In this document: piece after piece, positions 24,417 to 36,100 of the stretch
Layout: every line of letters starts with the position of its first letter
Numbering within the stretch: the first letter of the stretch is position 1
DNA from: Rostratula benghalensis
Lineage: Eukaryota; Chordata; Aves; Charadriiformes; Rostratulidae
Direction of reading: 5' to 3'
Assembly (NCBI GenBank): GCA_013399305.1
Contig: VXAI01000160.1
Span: forward strand, 1,533,121 to 1,597,120
Length of the DNA stretch: 64,000 nt
Program-made: the position numbers and the translations under genes
Notes under the pieces: model-generated
What the model was told of the DNA's origin: nothing
The model's database searches: none
Seen by the model: the letters and a program-made list of their open reading frames with translations, nothing else

Positions 24417-27400
24417 CAAAAGAAAGCAACCAAGCTCAACAGATGATGTTACCAGTCACTAAAAGGAAACAGAGCAAAGTCAGTGCTGTCTCAGGGGCTG
24501 ACGATGCTAATATTGTCAAATTCAACATGTGCTTAAATGTTCAGTATATTATGGAAAAATACAACTACATTTAGTCTCACTCAGAAGGAAAATGCATTAA
24601 TAAAGGCTCGTCAAAAAGAGAAATTAGAAAAGTACCTGGAAAGAAGAGTAACTGATAGTGTAACATTATGCACAGCCTGTATAGGAAAGGCTGAATGCTT
24701 TGTGCAAAGGTGGGGAAAAAATAATTACTTGTTCAAGTGTCACACACTCAATGACAATAGGCGTTTTGGATAAGATGACATTTGCAGAGCTGCTGCGGCA
24801 CTTAGCTGGCAGAGTAGAGTATCTCAAATAGGGCAGTGTAGGACGGCTGAAGCAAAATTCTCAGTAGGAATATGGTAGCAAGTGTCCAGAGAATTGCAGT
24901 GACTTGCTTTTGATGTCCTAAATGTACAGATGTTTCTCCAGAGAGACCCTAAAGATGTTCCTAGAGCTGTGACAGTCTATCCTATGAGTGGGAATGTGGA
25001 AAGCTTTAAACCCTCAGGCCATCAACATACCAGTTTTTAGAAATGTATGCCAAGGCATTTAAAACTATCATATCAAAATAAAATGTTCAGGAGACTTAAT
25101 GTGTAGATTAGCGAATTTGTTTTACAATAACAGCTCTGGAGCAATAATAATGAATTTCCGTATAATAGTAGCTGCATAACTTTTGGATACATATCTGTAA
25201 TATCAATGTTTCATAAGCACTACCTGTCTCTTGAGGGTGGGGAGGGGATTGTCTTGTCTTGTAGTGAATGTGCTGCCTGCTTTGTCAGGAAGCAAGTGAC
25301 TAAAAGTTTTAATTTATAGCGGCGTTCACTTTGGAAAAGTGATAGCACTACATTTTTACAGTGATCCAAAATATTATTACATAGCTAAAAGTGTTTTTGC
25401 TTACTACAAAGAAAGCAAAACAAAGCAACAGGTATGGATTAAGATCCTATATAGTTTAATGGTTTGTCAGAAAGATATGGAGGTGTCATTACCTATGTAA
25501 TACAATAAATAAAAAAAAATTTATAGAAAGAGAGCTTTGAATCCCCCCAAGCTTTTTCAGTTGTTCTCTGTTTTAAAATCCTGCAGAGCAAAATAAAATA
25601 AAAGATGTACTCTAGTGTTGTACATAGATGTTTTTTTAAAGGAGAGAATTTGTTGTCATGCACATGCCTTCTTTGCCAGATTTCACCCTTGAGTAGATTC
25701 TTAAAGGCTAGTTATTTTTTTGTCATAGAATTGACGGCTGAAACTGAACCATTGCAACTCTGGTAGACAACACTATAATAAAGTGAGTAAAATACCTCTA
25801 AATATAAGAGCTGATTATTGTATTTATTACCGTGAGATCTAATCCAGAAATGAAAGCAATGGGTTTTGTTTTTAAAAATGTGTGTAGGTTGTTCACTTAC
25901 AGTGACTTAATCTCAAAATCCCTTGGACATGAGAGCTGTGAATCAGCTGGCCTGTGATTTGATGCCAATATTCAGAAAATTAGAGACAGAAAAGCAGAGC
26001 TCTGCCTCAAGTGTCCCTGAGCATGAGGGTTAAAGAATAAAACTGTTTAGAAAGTTTTTCACAATAGGAAGACAGCTGTCGCCACAAGTTTGTGGAGATC
26101 TCGGGGTGTCGCTGGCACTTGTGAATGACTAACTGATTGAGACTTCTGATTTATAAAGAAATAAAATTAGTGTAAGAATTTTGAAAACCTAACCCCTACC
26201 CTACCTGCAAGATAATCTGAATAAAACGACAGATCATTTGGATATATGAATGACAACTTTGAAGGTATTTTTGGCATACCTGTCCCAACTGTGAGCTAAT
26301 TTTTAGTTTGAATAAGGACATAATCATGGGTTAATTATAATCAGCATACTTCTCTTTTGTAAGTAATGTCTCCTGCATGCATAATTTGCAATGTAGTCCA
26401 AAAGGATTTGTTTCAGCAAATGAATTAGCAGGTAGGGGCAACATAGCTCAGGACCCTTAAAACTCAGAGACAGTTTCACCAGGGTGAACAGAGAATAACA
26501 GCTTATTTTACCCAGATTTTACTCAAATTTTGGAGCACATTTTGACTTCTATGCTACCCTAGGTGGGTTGGTGCTGATGTCCAATGAGCTAGTTTATAGC
26601 TAGCTTGCTGGGTTGGGGCAACCACCAAGCTGGAGGATAGCGAAGCACAGATGCTCCGATGGACACACTGTTAGCCTGTAGGAGATTTACAGGTTAAAAT
26701 TCTGGTGGCAATTGTGGCAGAAATGCCAGTTCCCAGTAACACAGTCATTGCTGAGAGGAACACAAATGCATGAAGAGATCTTCATCTCAAGCTCATGAAG
26801 CATCTGAGGGTGATATTTTTAAGTTGCAAGTTACTAGTGAAAGTCCTCTCCAGACTCTAGCCTGCATATCAGAAATACCCGACGATAGTAATACATAAGG
26901 AGAGGTTAAAATTTTCAAAATAAAAAATACTGGCCACAACTTTCAACCCCTGGGAGTTTTAGCCATCTGAATGGTGAAGAATTTGGCATTTTAGCTGACT
27001 ATCCCTGCAACACACTCTCAGGTTGTATTTTTCTCTAAAAACAGCAAGAAACAAAGGAACTGAAGAATGCTGAAACCTTGGCTATATCTTAAAGAGAGAG
27101 TTCATTGTTCATTTTGCAACTATCTGTTTCAGCACTAAAAAGGAAAGAAGGTAGGATAACATTACGTTGTTAGTTTTCTGGGGTTATAATGAAGTTTCTA
27201 AGCTATCAAAGAATGAAGTGAATTGCATCTGAGAAAGAGGTAATGAAAGCACTGTATACAACAAGTAAACACATATCTGCTTGATAAACTTTACTTTGAG
27301 CTTTCAAGACCAGATTTTTCTTTATCAGCCTACTTAGAAAACTAAATAGCCAGATAGAGTTTGCTTGGGTGCTTTCTGTACTGCCACATATTATGACAGT

Positions 27401-29993
27401 ACATTTCCTCAGCCAACATAGAAATTCACTACTTTTTGATTGTTTGTTTTTGTTTTTTCCATTGTGGATGTGTATGTGAGTATTGCAAAGGCTGGTGGCC
27501 CTTTCAGAGGCTGTCTATCCACTTGTACTTCAAACTCCTTTAAAATGAACGGAATTGCACACTGAAGTTTAAGCATACAGAAAACAGAGAGCATGGAATA
27601 CAAAAGGTTACATTTTTAGCCAGTAATTGCTGCTCTTTTAACATTGCCTTTTTCTTTAATATGGTATTAATTCCATCACTAACCTTGCTCCTGAGATCAC
27701 TTACTGTCAGGGTAAGACAGGAATCCCTCTTCGTCATCTACACTGTGATCTTTGAATTAAACGGTTTGAATGGGGTATGCACAAGGTACAGTTCCATAGG
27801 GTTTATTAAAGGAAATTGTCTTAGCAAATATGTCTGTTTCATTTGATTCTGAGGAATAATTGGTTAATGAGGGAATGATTACTTTGTTCAGACATGATTA
27901 CTGAAGAAATGTTTGGTCCATATGTTGCTGAATAATGGGAAATTCTCCAGTGAAAGGGGACAATGATTAGAAGAAATAAGATAGCTGGAGAATATATTCC
28001 CCAAAGTGTTACACCAGTTTTTGTTAACAAGCCAACTCTGAGGATAGTGTTTCCCTCAATAGGCATGGAAGTTCAAAATATCTAATCAGTTTAAACTATT
28101 TGTTGAAAAAGCACGAGGTAATTTTCTTTGTTTTTCTTAGATCAAAGAACTGTAGCTTCCCTCTGATAAATGATGTGACTATCACAGCTGTTTCTCCCCT
28201 TTAACGTAATGTTAATTTGTTAGTGTTGCCTTGACGGGCATATAGTGATAAACTATATGTTAAAAACTATCCCGTGCCCCTCTACTGCTTATTAGTTGCA
28301 GCTTACCGCAGAAATTTAGTATTTTGGCACTTTGAAATACATGCATCGTGTGTGTGCATGCATACACTCACGTGCACATTATAGCTTGTGTGCACTGCAA
28401 TGCTTATGGTTAATTAAGAATACTTAAGTGTTTTTCATTATCTAGGGTAATTTTCAGTTCCTTATAAATTTATCTAAATCTTACTTTACTGCCGAAACTC
28501 AGTATGCTTGCTTGCAATCACAAAGTGTCTTTTCTTTGTTGCATAAAAGTGATGTATGAAATTTCTAATAAAAGATATATGTGTGTGTGTATACATAGTA
28601 ACTTCCTTTGTAAAGCAATGTTAGCAATCTAGCAAAAAATACCAAAAACCTTGAAGCTGCCAAGTACTAAGGTTCCAGTTCAGGAATACACTCAAATGGA
28701 TATTCAACTAAAAACCTGTGCACAGTCCCACAGAAGCCCATGGCAGGGAAGACAGGCAAGCAATGGCAGAAGGTCAGAAATACTGGAGTGCCTGACTCCC
28801 ATGTATTTAAACTGGAAATGAACAACTCAGTGCTGTTAAAGATGCTTTGAAGATCTGCTGGATACCATGAAAAGCACCTTGGGGCAAAATAGCTTGCCCA
28901 AGGTCATACGACAAATATGTCACCGCTTTTCTAAATTTAGTCAAGACATTATTTCCTAAGTGTAATAGATGGGAAGTAAGGGGGCTTTATTCCACTACTT
29001 AGTGGTGCAGTTAACTCTTTTATCAGATCTGACTACAGACAATGTGTATCCAAAATAACACATCATCAGTTCTGCTGGAAAATTTCTTGTTTCATTTTCT
29101 GTAAGCAAAGTAGTCGCTATTTGCCAGTTAAATCCCCAGGTAGTTAGCTTTCATATAGTTGAAAATAAATGTTGTAAATGAAACATCTGTTCAACACTAT
29201 TATTTTATAATAACATTAATTGGCAGATGTCTTTAGATGACAAAGCAAAGTGTATCAGTTCTGATTTGTTCTTTTCCACTGAGCTGAACTTGTGGTCATT
29301 GAAAAGTACTTACCTAAAAGACTGTCTCAGCATGAGCAATAATTCACTGAGTTTAGTAATGTGAGATTTTTCCATGCAGAAAAGTATGAATTATAAAGGC
29401 CGACTGCCCGCTGAAAAAATTTTAATGCATTGTCCAAAAACATACTTGTGGGGAGAAAGTTACCCTCTCCATTGGCAGGACTGGTACTTCAATCTACATA
29501 TAGTTTGCACAGAAGTACTGTGCCAATTCAATTACTGTCTGATTAATGAAGTGTAGCAGGTTTATTTCAGGGGTCTAGCTAGCTATTAATTAGCATATTG
29601 GGGCCTATACTCTACTGTTTTGCCCTGATATGCTTTGAAAAATCCCAATGCAATTAAATAAACTCTAATATGCTTTAAATAGTTACTTCAGAAAACACAT
29701 TCAGATTTTTTTAAAACCCTTATGGGATTTTTAAGCACATCCAGATTTATTGTAAGGCATCTGAAGTTCTTTATAAACACCACTGTTGTGTGGGTTTGTG
29801 CTGTTCAGCAAAATAGCACTCCCCTCCCCTTGTTTTAACGAAAGAATTCCTCTAACACAAGAAGCTGGTGTTGCTTCCTTAGAGTACCTTGGAGCAAATA
29901 ATGAGGATGTTGGTACCCCCAAAACCCACTGAAGTTGCTTGCACTTTCCAAGTCTTTGTCAGATTTCTTTACTTCTACGGTTTCTACGGTCTC
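24417..29993. other. Unique AT-rich stretch
   Basis: No gene is supported. Mixed single-copy sequence with short TG/TA runs (for example near 28578-28595) and an 8-bp inverted repeat at 28239-28259. A degraded MIR/L3-like patch is possible at 28825-28935. Open frames are under about 80 codons and unrecognised on both strands. Confidence 0.55.
28825..28935. mobile_element. Possible ancient MIR/L3-like relic
   Basis: The words AGCTTGCCCAAGGTCATAC resemble the minus-strand version of the conserved MIR/L2 segment (CTTGCCCAAGGTCACAC). The sequence just upstream (GCTTTGAAGATCTGCTGGAT and then GAAAAGCAC) resembles the tail of CR1-L3/MIR-type elements. Similarity is patchy and edges are not defined, so both family and orientation are uncertain. 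It is a heavily decayed host repeat at best. Confidence 0.3.
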
Positions 29994-30014
29994 TTTTTTT
30001 TTTTTTTTTTTTTT
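29994..30014 (+). repeat. (T)21 homopolymer
   Basis: T21 run preceded by a small direct repeat of TTCTACGGT (two copies near 29972-29990). There is no adjacent retroposon body on either side that I can recognise. Confidence 0.95.
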
Positions 30015-30695
30015 CCAAGGAGATCAGAACTAGCATGGAGTGGAAAACTGGAAAGCTTGTTAGCATAGTGTTTGAGGCCAGGCAATAAAGCGTAGAAAAA
30101 ACGTTGTCTAAACTAGAGGTAGCTGAACTCTTTCCACCCTGGACAGTAGCACAGAGTGCTAACAAATGCACTATATGTCCCTCAGGTCGTAGGTATTGTC
30201 TGAGCAGGCACATTTCAGCGCATACAGATCACAAGTGGGCTGGAGAGATGTTTTATTCAAAGCATTAACTATTTAGTATTCCTGCATTCTGGGAGACAGA
30301 AGATTCTGAGACCAGTTAACAGAGCAACGGAAATATTGGTTAGAGGTCCCTTATTTCTAGATTTCAGTAGTCCACCAACTTTAAACTCTTTCAAGGGTGT
30401 CCTGTGTGTCAAAAGTGAATTACTCAGTTCTGTATCCCATGCACTGCACAGTCCAGAACTGCTTTTATATGCTTGCTTTCACCAGTACCTTCTCTTTGGT
30501 TCCCCAGCTCCCAAACTCTTCCTCTCAGTTATTTCATCCAGACCTCAAATAGTTCTAAACTTTTAGTCTTCCATTCTCCTTCATCCTCTGAATTAGCACT
30601 TATAAACTAGTAAAATCCCTTGTCCCCCTTTTTCCAACAAATATCAAATTAAAACAAATTTTGCTCAGGAGGCCTTCTTTCATTTGCTTACTCAC

Positions 30696-30775
30696 CAGTG
30701 ATGTCTGCATGCTCCATTGCCTTGTATTTGTTCATGCCTGGGTTAAATCCTGTGCTCTTAAAAGCACTTTTTTGC
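30696..30775 (-). other. Possible exon (weak), minus strand
   Basis: On the minus strand an acceptor-like TTTCTCCAAAG precedes and a strong donor (CACTG then GTGAGTAAG) follows. One of three frames is open for 26 codons and includes FNPGMNKYKAMEHADIT. No family is recognised and the other candidate exons are on the plus strand. Because a pairing of this quality is expected by chance several times in a window this size, it is listed only so that it can be tested. Confidence 0.08.
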
Positions 30776-31623
30776 CTTTGGAGAAATCCTTGGTAGCTTC
30801 AACATCTTCTTCAGTCGCAACGAGTCTTGGCTGACTGGTCTGTGCTGTACCTCTGCATTACATCTACCTCTATTCCCCCTATAGCATCTAAAATATATAT
30901 TAAGGTATCGTTTTGTATGGAGCCACGCTTGCATATTTTTATTTTAACACCCTGTTTCACATGGAGCAGGAGCTTTTTCCTTCTGGTTCCAGTTCAGTGA
31001 GAACCTGCAGCGGGTTTACACTAAGCTGTACATCCATGCCCTCACACCACCGTCCTGGGCTGTGCTCCTGCAGTGGTCTTTGGAGCCACCATCAAGTAAG
31101 CTTGTAGAAAGAAGCAACCGAAAGGCAGGTGCCTTTGCAGACCCAGTACGCTGCTCAGCACCTCTGAGAGGAAGCCGACAGGCAAGGTGAAGAAAAGTAC
31201 ACATGGCCTGGTGGCAGCAGATAACATGTGGACATCCAGGTCACAGAGTGGCACTGCAGCCTCTGCCATGAGCCACCATGTCTGGCACAGCTTTTGGCAT
31301 CTTTTTCCTATCAGCTCATCCTTTTCTTTTTTGGAATCTTTGCTCATGGAGCCCTTTTATATGTAGAGTCCTAAAATCCACCCAAAAAATTCCTTTCTGT
31401 TTATTTTTGTAAATGATGGAGGCCCTGATCCATCAGACAACTCAAGTGCACGCTGAACTGTAGGCACCTACAGAGTGCTTTTGAATCAGTAGAGTGATTC
31501 ATGTGCTTAAATCCAGGCACATGTTTCATTACCTGGCTGAACCATGGCCGAAAGCCATTCACTTAACATTAGGGCTGTTTTGTTTTATAAATAGCATTAT
31601 TAACTCCCTACCTTTGCTATTTG

Positions 31624-31654
31624 TATGCAAAATATAGTATATATATTTTGCATA
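31624..31654. repeat. Perfect 13-bp inverted repeat with octamer-like arms
   Basis: The arms TATGCAAAATATA and TATATTTTGCATA are exact reverse complements around a 5-nt centre (GTATA). Each arm carries ATGCAAAA, one base from the POU-family octamer ATGCAAAT. In AT-rich DNA some palindromes arise by chance, but 13 perfect pairs with a GC-containing core is uncommon. Cruciform extrusion or a dimeric POU/homeodomain site are possibilities; no activity can be inferred from sequence alone. Confidence 0.85.
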
Positions 31655-32827
31655 ACTGAAGCTAACTACAAGGTCATAATAGTGCTTTAAATGGGTGTAA
31701 AGAGCTAAATAACATGGGTTTAGTGATGGTTTCTATGGGTTATTCTTAAGCAATTGATTGATTGATTGACAGATTGGTGTAACAGAGTGGCAGTGATATG
31801 ATATGATAGCCCTGTTCCATTACAAATAGCGTTCATACCCAGCTCTAGCCCTGTCTTTACCACACTCAAACACACACCCTTTTTTATGAGGTGGACTTTG
31901 AACTATCGTTCCATAGCTATTCAGAAAGGCACAATGAATGTATTATGCAACTATTCATTGCAGCAAAGTTAGCACATAATAATTTACAATTTTATGGAAC
32001 TGCTAGGATTAGCTATGTATCATCTATTTTTAATACACATCATTGTGGTATGTGAGCAATAATGAATGCATTTAAATAAATCAAAAAAAAAAAACAAATG
32101 AATGCTCAGTTGTTGTCAATCACTTGCAGATGAGCCTACACTGGTGAAAAGTTATAATGGAGAATTTTCTGAGAATGATTTATGGAATCAACCAGCATCA
32201 CTCTAGAACAACTAACACCTTTCCAGCACAGGGCTACATGAGTAGGTAAAGTTTACTGAGAACAGCAAATTTTATTGAGAGGCCTGAGGAAAAAATTTTT
32301 GTTGAAATTTTTTCATCTGAATTTTTTGAGTAATAGTGCAGAATTAAAAAAAATATGCAGAAAAATAACCCCAGACACTCAAGTGGAGGCAAAAGGGACC
32401 ATAATCATATCTAATTTATAAGCACTGGAGAGCTTTGCACCTTTTAGTAATAGATGTGTTGACTTACTAAGATGAAGGAAGCCCCTCTTCTCCTCTCCCT
32501 TTTTTTTCAGGAAAAAACCTTTAGCAGGTTCACAAGAAAGAATACTAAATATTGCATTCTCTTTATGAACTGCTTTTTGCCTTTTATTTGTAACTCACTG
32601 TAGAGAGTTACTATCTTAAGTTGTATCATAATCAGCTATCTTTAAGTAATGAGACATAAAATAATTCTAAATAATGAGATACAAGAAACATGAAATATTG
32701 TATGTAATATTCTGTAGTTCTGCAAGGCAAAATGTGCTTTCACTTGCTGCCACAGGATTCGTCCTGTGTGTATTTTCTGAGACCAATGGCAGAGAAAACA
32801 TTTTTATCTCCCAGGTATTTGACTGCA

Positions 32828-32928
32828 TGCCACCTATTCCATGTGTTCTGATCTCAAAGCTAAGTAGGATTAGACTGGGTCAGTTCATGGATCAGAGCTC
32901 CGGGGAAAGCTCAAGTGCTATATACAGG
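32828..32928 (+). mobile_element. 5S rRNA-derived relic, probably AmnSINE1/SINE3-type
   Basis: About 100 bp aligns by eye with vertebrate 5S rRNA: GCCAC-type start, then TTCTGATCTCAAAGCTAAGTAGG (5S: TCTGATCTCGGAAGCTAAGCAGG), ACTGGGTCAGTTCATGGAT (5S: CCTGGTTAGTACTTGGAT), GAGCTCCGGGGAA and finally AAGTGCTAT near the usual GGTGCTGTAG. The internal Pol III promoter positions (box A, intermediate element, box C) are present but mutated, so it is not a functional 5S gene. In amniotes such decayed 5S heads usually belong to AmnSINE1, a 5S-tRNA chimeric SINE known to have been co-opted as conserved enhancers. I could not confirm the tRNA-like part downstream, so a plain 5S pseudogene remains possible. 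Confidence 0.7.
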
Positions 32929-33077
32929 AAACAATCTTAATGATCTAACTTTATTGAGCATCATTTCAGTGAACCATTGTGCCACAACTGTGTCATGGGG
33001 CCACTCTGCTGTTAGAGGTGCTGTCTTACAATGACACATAAAGATTTTATGATCACTTAGGAAAAAGTGCCAGGAAA

Positions 33078-33151
33078 ATATATATATATATATATATGTA
33101 AAAGTGTGCATGTGTGTATATATATATATATATANTATATATATATATATA
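33078..33151 (+). repeat. Compound (TA)n / (TG)n microsatellite with one unknown base
   Basis: Two TA runs (about 33078-33097 and 33117-33151) are separated by a TG-rich linker. The only N in the window lies at 33135 inside the second run, so the true repeat length is uncertain. TA runs of this size are unstable and form cruciforms readily. Confidence 0.95.
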
Positions 33152-36100
33152 AAATATAAGTGTGGCTAAGCCAAAATTCTGCCTCCAAGAATTTGAGATT
33201 GCTTTTTAGTTTCAACTGGAAAAGCACTCTTCATTCCAAAACTACCATGTAATCATGATGACCACTCTCAAATGCATGCTATATTTCACACCAGAAATGC
33301 ATTTCACTGGTGTTTTTATTCCTTTATGCAGATTTTTAAAGGCCTTGGTTTTGCAAACTGATGCAGTTAAATGAACATCCTGGGTCAGAAGACAAAACTG
33401 CACTGAAGTTAATCGGCCTCTGCACTGGCCTGATCTTTCCCACATGTACTGCCAGTAACTGGAACTTCCATTTTTAAAGTACTTGAAGATAAAAATTACT
33501 ATTTCACTGGAATTGCAGTGATCCTACTAAGTACTGATAGCTAGAACAGAAATGCCTGAAGATACAATGCCAGTTCTCTTCTGAAATGGTGCACTTCTGG
33601 TATGTCTCTTCTGTGGTAGCAACTGGTATCATCTGCACAGAGAGGTTTGGAATGGCAACCATGAAGTGAGGGGAGATGAAGAGGAAAGTCTGTGAAAGAA
33701 CCTATATACTGAGAAGTTGCCTACGCTTTTTACTAGGAAAGTTAAAAGCCTAAGGTAGGTGTAATAAAACAAAAACAGCATGAAAATTAGTTTTAATAAT
33801 GAAGGTGTGTTTTTACAGTTTCACTTTCATTGACTAGAGCAGTAGAGTGCAACTGGAAATGTTGAAAGAAAAACTCTTCACCTGTCCGCTGCTTAATTAA
33901 AATACATTAGATACATAGATTTATTTGAGGGCTTGATGTTAAATGAAGATGAATGAAATATTTTATGGAAGCTGATGAAATGTTATTTACTTAAATAAGC
34001 GATACTGTTCTATCAATACTTCGGCCCATCTAGAAGAACGTATCTTTTTCCAACCAGTTATGAGTAGTATCTTAGTTAGCCTGCCTACAATCCACTCTAA
34101 CAGTAATTCTTTCAAGTGCTGAGAGCACGTAAATCTGAAAAAAATTCTGAGTATCTATTTGTGAAGGGCTATGCAGGATAACCCATGGCAGCCAGGAGGT
34201 GTCATGACCCACACAGTGATCTCCACTTCATAATAAGAGCAAAGTGCATTCTGGACTTCTCCAGACGATGTGGACTGCAGAGGGATCTGCTCTGAGGAAA
34301 CCTGAGACTCCAGCTCAAGCAGTTCGTACAGGAAGAGCTTTACATATGACTGCCTATAGCTGGCTATCTTTGTACTACGCTCTGAACCTAAATGAAACCT
34401 CTACATATTCTCTCATATGCTAAAGTGACACGACTGAGAGTTGAATATCTGGACAGACATTCTGCCCTCTTCACTACATTGTCTGGAGAAGACCAGAAGA
34501 GAATTCTGGCCTCTTCACCACTTATGGGAAATGCTGAATCCATTGCCTTGTTGATTGTCCTGTATCTCTCCTCCTGCTGGAGTTTTTATAAAGTCCCTCT
34601 AAAATCAACTCCAATGGTTGCCTGGAATGAGGTTGCTATCCCATCAGATCTGTTACCATTTGGTTTTATCTGCTTCTGTGTCTTTAGCCAGCTTTTACAG
34701 TGAAATCCCAGGCTGATCTTACTGCTTTCTGAATCAGTTCTGACATTTTTCACTGAAATTCAAAATAGAATTGTTGTTCATCATGAACATTTACATATGA
34801 CTGGTAAATGGTTTAAGGAAATTATTTTTTTCTTTTAAGTTTCTAAAAACAGAGAAAGAACACAGAGTGTATTAGTGGTTAGGGGTTGCAGAACTTCACT
34901 CTCACAACAAAATGAGCCAAGTCCATAATAGTGACAACTTGTTTTTTTGGCTCTGGTCGTGTTACCAACTAACTTGCATTCTGGATCAGTTCACCCAACC
35001 TTTCGACACTATGAAAAAGATAGGATTATTTACTTCACATTTTCTCCTAATTTTTCTAAAAAGAAAATAATAATTTGTAGCTTGTCAATCTTTGCCAAGA
35101 TTCAGCCTAGAGAGAATTTTTTATAGCTGAGATATAAACCCCTGAAGTAAAAATGCAGACACAACTTTAAGTACAGTGTTGCAAATGCAGTGTTGTAATT
35201 TTATATGTTAATCTATCAATACACAGTATGTGCAAACATATGTTTATAGACAGAGAGACAAGCATGTATAAATGAGAGGATAAAAATCCCTATTTCTCAT
35301 TTGGTGCTATGCAATTTCTATCAATTTAGAAAAGTGTTATGATTTTATTTTAAGCTGACATACTGTAAATTGTGCTTATTTGAGAATACTTACTTAACTC
35401 CTAGGGTTTATAAGACAGAAAAGGAAGTTGTCTTTGGAAGTTCTCCAGTGACCTAAAATGAACTAATAAATAATAGAAAAATGTTGTCCATTCTGTGGAA
35501 ACTTTGGACCAGTTGTCACCTTTAAAGCAACCCATAAGGATGAAGGTGGTCTTTTGTGATTAGGATTTGCTACAAAATCTCCTAAACACAGCAGTGGCAG
35601 CTTCTCTAGGGGCAAGCTGCACATTATGCTTGTGTTACAAGAGAAATTACCAGATCTCTAGGTGAGGTATTTTAGAAATTTGGCAGATGGCTTTACTTTG
35701 TATTTGTGGCACAGAATCCTGTTCTAATTTTGTGTTTGATTGGAATATTCAACAGCTTCTGGTGCTACTAGGACTTGCTATCTGAAAGACAGAGTTTGCA
35801 AACTATAAATATGAACTTTGAAAATATATATCCTAGAGTTAGTCCAGTAGATTGTGTTTGTAACGCTCACTTATTGGCTGACTGATGCATTTTTGGCCCC
35901 AAACCAAAAATGATAGCTGCCTGGTAGAGCAGTGCCTCCTGCCGACTGGGAAGTCATGGGGATACTGGGGCAGTGGTTAATATTGGGCAAATATTTTGTG
36001 TCATGTTCTAACAGCTGCTACTAGGCTTCCTCACATACTGTCCCTCTAGCCTTACTTTCATGCCCCTTGGTCATATCTCCTCAGTTGCTTTCTTTATCCT

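Larger units (their letters stand above)
30015..32827. other. Unique stretch with a GC-richer patch and a palindrome
   Basis: No gene is supported. About 30960-31300 is more GC-rich than the background and is open on the minus strand over 101 codons (31042-31347), but the translation has no recognised domain. The interval also holds a weak minus-strand splice-bounded segment (30696-30775), a perfect 13-bp inverted repeat (31624-31654) and a short (ATTG)4 at 31753-31768. Confidence 0.55.

Noticed and set aside
29314..29410. Minus-strand exon with AGGTAAGT donor
   Set aside because: The frames close or are unrecognised before the donor, and the segment is AT-rich with no coding bias.
32828..32928. 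Functional 5S rRNA gene
   Set aside because: Internal promoter positions and stem sequences are heavily mutated and no terminator T-run follows directly.
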